Shown here in pieces: positions 61,241 through 64,000 of a stretch of DNA of 64,000 nt. The position numbers and the translations under genes were made by a program. Position 1 is the stretch's first letter. Every line of letters starts with the position of its first letter. The notes beneath the pieces were generated by a model. The model searched no databases. It was given only the letters and a program-made list of their open reading frames with translations, and had not been told where the DNA came from. Source of the stretch: Actinomycetes bacterium (GTDB lineage Bacteria; Actinomycetota; Acidimicrobiia; Acidimicrobiales; RAAP-2); NCBI GenBank assembly GCA_021798955.1, contig JAJZBK010000009.1, forward strand, positions 18,674 to 82,673. Direction: 5' to 3'.

Positions 61241-62074
61241 ATGCCGGCGTACCTCGAGACGATCTTGGACGCCCATCGCCGGCAGGCCGCGGAAGACCGG
61301 CGTGACCGTGACGAACTGGTCGACGCAGCACTCCGGGCCACCGCGGCACAACGGCCCGGACGGGGGTTCGAAGCGGCGCTGGCCCAGGGTGCCGCTCGTG
61401 ACGGCGTGGCCGTGATCGCGGAGGTGAAGCGACGGTCACCATCCCGAGGCAATCTCGCTCCCGACCTCGACCCTGCCGCCGCCGCCCGGGCGTATGCAGC
61501 CGGGGGAGCAGCCTGCCTCTCGGTCCTCACCGACCAGGCGTTCTTCGGGGCCCAGCCCGGTGACCTCCCCAGCGCGCGGGGGGCGACCGACCTGCCGGTG
61601 CTCCGAAAAGACTTCACGGTGTCCGAGGCGGACGTCTGCGATGCCCGGCTTCTCGGCGCCGACGCCGTCTTGCTCATCGTGGCGGCGCTGAGCGACGAGG
61701 AGCTGGCCGCCTGTTCCGAGCTGGCCCGACGGCTCGACCTCGACGCGCTGGTCGAGGTCCACAGCGCCGTCGAGCTCTCCCGGGCCCAGGCCGTCGGCGC
61801 CACCCTGATCGGCGTCAACCAACGCGACCTGGCGACCTTTGCCGTCGACCGTCGTCTGGCGGCGTCGTTGGCCGACCGGATGGGGGACGACGTCGTGGCG
61901 GTGGCGGAGTCGGGGATCCGGGGGGCGGACGACGTCGCCGAGCTCGTCGCCGCCGGCTACCACGGAGTGCTGGTCGGGGAGTCCCTGGTGGTCGCCGGTG
62001 ACCGGAGTGGGGCCGTGGCGTCCCTGGTGGCTGCTGGCCACCGCCAGCGAACCGCCACCTCGGAGCACCGGTGA
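61241..62074 (+). CDS. trpC: Indole-3-glycerol phosphate synthase
   Basis: 277 aa. Active-site segments are [13 protein letters not shown] (Glu and Lys), L-R-K-D-F (general-acid Lys), G-V-N-Q-R-D-L and A-E-S-G-I. It closes the indole ring from CdRP. The protein is monofunctional. The stop overlaps trpF by GTGA, and trpF overlaps trpB the same way, giving a coupled trpC-trpF-trpB block separate from trpE. trpD is not seen. Confidence 0.97.
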   Translation: MPAYLETILDAHRRQAAEDRRDRDELVDAALRATAAQRPGRGFEAALAQGAARDGVAVIAEVKRRSPSRGNLAPDLDPAAAARAYAAGGAACLSVLTDQAFFGAQPGDLPSARGATDLPVLRKDFTVSEADVCDARLLGADAVLLIVAALSDEELAACSELARRLDLDALVEVHSAVELSRAQAVGATLIGVNQRDLATFAVDRRLAASLADRMGDDVVAVAESGIRGADDVAELVAAGYHGVLVGESLVVAGDRSGAVASLVAAGHRQRTATSEHR

Positions 62075-62790
62075 CGGCAACCGACGGGACGACCGGCGAG
62101 GAGCGCCAGATCTTCGTGAAGATCTGTGGTGTCACCAGCGAGGCCGACGCGCTCCTGGCAGTCGCCATGGGGGCAGACGCCGTGGGGTTCATCTTCGCTC
62201 CTTCGCCGCGCCAGATGGCCCCGCAGGCAGTCGCCGACATCGTCCGACGACTTCCTCACGAGACGGTCGCCGTCGGCGTCTTCCGCGACGAGGCACCCCA
62301 GCGGGTCGTCGAGATCGCCAACCAGATCGGTCTCCATGCCGTCCAGCTGCACGGGATGGAGAGCGCCGAAGAGACCCGGTGGATCGCCGAACGCGTGCCG
62401 TGGACGATCAAGGCGTTCCCGGCGGGCCACCCCTCGGTGGCCCGGTTCTCCGCCTACGGCGCTCGCACCTTACTGCTCGACGGTGCCGAGCCGGGCTCCG
62501 GGTCGCTGTTCGATTGGCGTCTCGCCGAAGGGATGGTGGAGCGTGCGCTGTTGGTGGTCTCCGGTGGTCTGCGACCGGACAACGTGGGGCATGCCGTGGC
62601 GCGTCTGCGCCCGTGGGGAGTCGACGTCGCCTCAGGCGTCGAGTCGAGCCCGGGCGTGAAGGACCCGTCGTTGGTACGTGCCTTTGTCGCCGAGGCGCGC
62701 CGCGCCGCAGCCCTGCTCCCGATCGAGCCCGAGCCGGAGCCTGCTGCCAGGCCGGGCACCGACCACGTGTTCGACTGGCAGGAAGAGTGA
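62071..62790 (+). CDS. trpF: Phosphoribosylanthranilate isomerase
   Basis: 239 aa. The catalytic Cys is in F-V-K-I-C-G-V-T and the Asp in [16 protein letters not shown], with V-Q-L-H-G and [11 protein letters not shown]-terminal 30-residue acidic/Pro extension is not conserved. Its presence is notable because mycobacteria and streptomycetes lack trpF and use PriA. GTG 62071 overlaps trpC. Confidence 0.96.
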   Translation: MTATDGTTGEERQIFVKICGVTSEADALLAVAMGADAVGFIFAPSPRQMAPQAVADIVRRLPHETVAVGVFRDEAPQRVVEIANQIGLHAVQLHGMESAEETRWIAERVPWTIKAFPAGHPSVARFSAYGARTLLLDGAEPGSGSLFDWRLAEGMVERALLVVSGGLRPDNVGHAVARLRPWGVDVASGVESSPGVKDPSLVRAFVAEARRAAALLPIEPEPEPAARPGTDHVFDWQEE

Positions 62791-64000
62791 CCCCCGGACC
62801 GCCACCGGAGCTCCCGTCGGCACCGGTAATGGGAGACCCCGGGCCGACGGGCCGCTTCGGCTCCTTTGGCGGACGCTTCGTGCCCGAGTCGTTGGTCCCG
62901 GCCTGCCTCGAGCTCGAGGCCGCCTTCCGCGAGGCGTGGGCTGACCCGGCGTTCCGAGCCGAGCTCGACCGGCGTCTCCGCGACTACGGCGGACGGCCGA
63001 CCCCGGTGACCGAGTGCGAACGGCTCTCCTCCGAGCTCGGCGTACGGCTGCTGCTCAAGCGCGAGGACCTCGCCCACACGGGCTCGCACAAGCTCAACAA
63101 CGTCGTGGGGCAGGCCCTCCTGGCCCGGCGCATGGGCAAGCGGCGCCTGGTAGCCGAGACGGGGGCCGGACAGCACGGCGTGGCCACGGCCACGGCGGCC
63201 GCGCTGCTGGGGATGGAGTGCGTCGTCTACATGGGAGCTGTCGACGTCGAGCGCCAGGCGTTGAACGTCTTCCGCATGGAGCTGCTCGGGGCGACCGTCG
63301 TCTCCGTCGAGTCGGGCAGCCGGACACTGAAGGACGCCGTCAACGAGGCGCTGCGGGACTGGGTGGCCACGGTCTCGGACACCCACTACTGCCTCGGTTC
63401 GGTGATGGGTCCGCACCCCTACCCGTGGCTGGTTCGCGAGCTCCAGAGCGTGGTCGGCAACGAGGCGCGCCAGCAGTGCCGCGAACTGCTCGGGGGTGCC
63501 GACCCCGATGTCGTCGTCGCCTGCGTGGGCGGCGGCTCCAACGCGGCAGGCACGTTTGCCGGGTTTGCCGATGCCACCCGGGCGGTCCTGGTGGGGGTGG
63601 AGGCGGCAGGCGGCGCGGCAATGACCAGCGGGGTACCCGGCGTCCTCCACGGCATGCGCTCCCAGTTGCTCCAGGACGAGGTCGGCCAGATCCTCGAGGC
63701 CGAGTCGATCTCGGCCGGGCTCGACTACCCCGGCATCGGACCAGAGCACGCCCATCTCGCCGAGATCGGCCGGGCGCGCTACGAACGTGCCGACGACGAC
63801 GAGGTGCTCGAGGCCTTCACCCGTCTGGCGCGCAGCGAGGGGATCCTGCCGGCCCTCGAGTCGGCCCACGCGTTGGCCTGGGTGTTCCGCGAGGCCGGAG
63901 GGGACCGGTTGCCGACGGGCTCGACGGTCCTCGTCACGCTGTCGGGGCGGGGCGACAAGGACGTGGCCCAAGTGCGCGACCTTCTGGCCGGGCGGCGACC
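62787..64000 (+). CDS. trpB: Tryptophan synthase beta chain (runs off the window)
   Basis: 404 codons are visible, nearly the whole protein. The PLP lysine is in H-T-G-S-H-K-L-N-N, the ammonium tunnel region reads [10 protein letters not shown], the phosphate loop is G-G-G-S-N-A-A-G, and the C-terminal S-G-R-G-D-K-D is present. It joins indole and serine. The N-terminal 22 residues are variable. GTG 62787 overlaps the trpF stop. trpA probably follows beyond the window. Confidence 0.97.
   Translation, partial: MTPGPPPELPSAPVMGDPGPTGRFGSFGGRFVPESLVPACLELEAAFREAWADPAFRAELDRRLRDYGGRPTPVTECERLSSELGVRLLLKREDLAHTGSHKLNNVVGQALLARRMGKRRLVAETGAGQHGVATATAAALLGMECVVYMGAVDVERQALNVFRMELLGATVVSVESGSRTLKDAVNEALRDWVATVSDTHYCLGSVMGPHPYPWLVRELQSVVGNEARQQCRELLGGADPDVVVACVGGGSNAAGTFAGFADATRAVLVGVEAAGGAAMTSGVPGVLHGMRSQLLQDEVGQILEAESISAGLDYPGIGPEHAHLAEIGRARYERADDDEVLEAFTRLARSEGILPALESAHALAWVFREAGGDRLPTGSTVLVTLSGRGDKDVAQVRDLLAGRR

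Overview
The window is a dense, strongly GC-rich, gene-after-gene stretch of a bacterial chromosome. Gene content points to an actinobacterium. It has phosphatidylinositol-mannoside synthesis (end of a patA-like acyltransferase, then pimA), a polyprenol-phosphate mannose synthase, a mycothiol-synthase-like acetyltransferase, menaquinone genes, and the conserved actinobacterial order DUF948-like / small membrane protein / alaS / ruvX / mltG / aroE. The secreted S53 (acid) protease with C-terminal 'SDGGIF.FG.A.F.GSMGG' repeats makes Acidimicrobiia my best guess. That is inference, because no rRNA or tRNA is visible.

Layout. 1-4.4 kb: PIM-type glycolipid genes with a PAS-PAS-PAS-GGDEF cyclase between them, then a zinc-ligand-less M48-like protein. 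4.4-5.7 kb: divergent marR/yceI sharing twin operators. 5.9-13.1 kb: pdxS-pdxT, yebC-ruvC-ruvA-ruvB, queA-tgt. 13.2-23.9 kb: yajC-secD-secF, the (p)ppGpp enzyme, hisS-aspS and rarA. 23.9-26.9 kb: a large S53 protease. 27-33 kb: the alaS cluster. 33-36.3 kb: two convergent SEDS (RodA/FtsW) genes around a bifunctional-nuclease-domain gene. 36.4-40 kb: membrane proteins and a Dpm1-like mannosyltransferase. 40-43 kb: a two-component system with an alpha/beta hydrolase. 43-46 kb: a merR-menG-menF operon on the minus strand. 46-50.6 kb: small accessory genes (MaoC, VIT family, mshD-like, nth, a degenerate RHH/PIN pair). 50.7-64 kb: hisD-C-B-H-A-F, a GroES-domain protein, trpE-ygfZ, a reverse-strand two-component pair, then trpC-trpF-trpB running off the window.

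Organisation. Many neighbours overlap by GTGA, ATGA or TGATG, so translational coupling is the rule inside operons. First genes often show a different pattern: a TANNNT -10 hexamer ending 6-9 nt before the start codon with no Shine-Dalgarno, which is the signature of leaderless mRNA. Two short leader ORFs (13 and 25 codons) appear to sit behind such promoters and overlap the next start codon, one before the M48-like gene and one before yajC-secDF.

Unusual points are mostly degenerate active sites (M48-like protein, PIN-like protein), several small tandem-repeat arrays in and between genes, a stray GroES paralogue linking the his and trp genes, and separate HisA and TrpF enzymes where many actinobacteria use one PriA. 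I found no phage, insertion sequence, CRISPR array, rRNA or tRNA. Most of the window is ordinary core genome.
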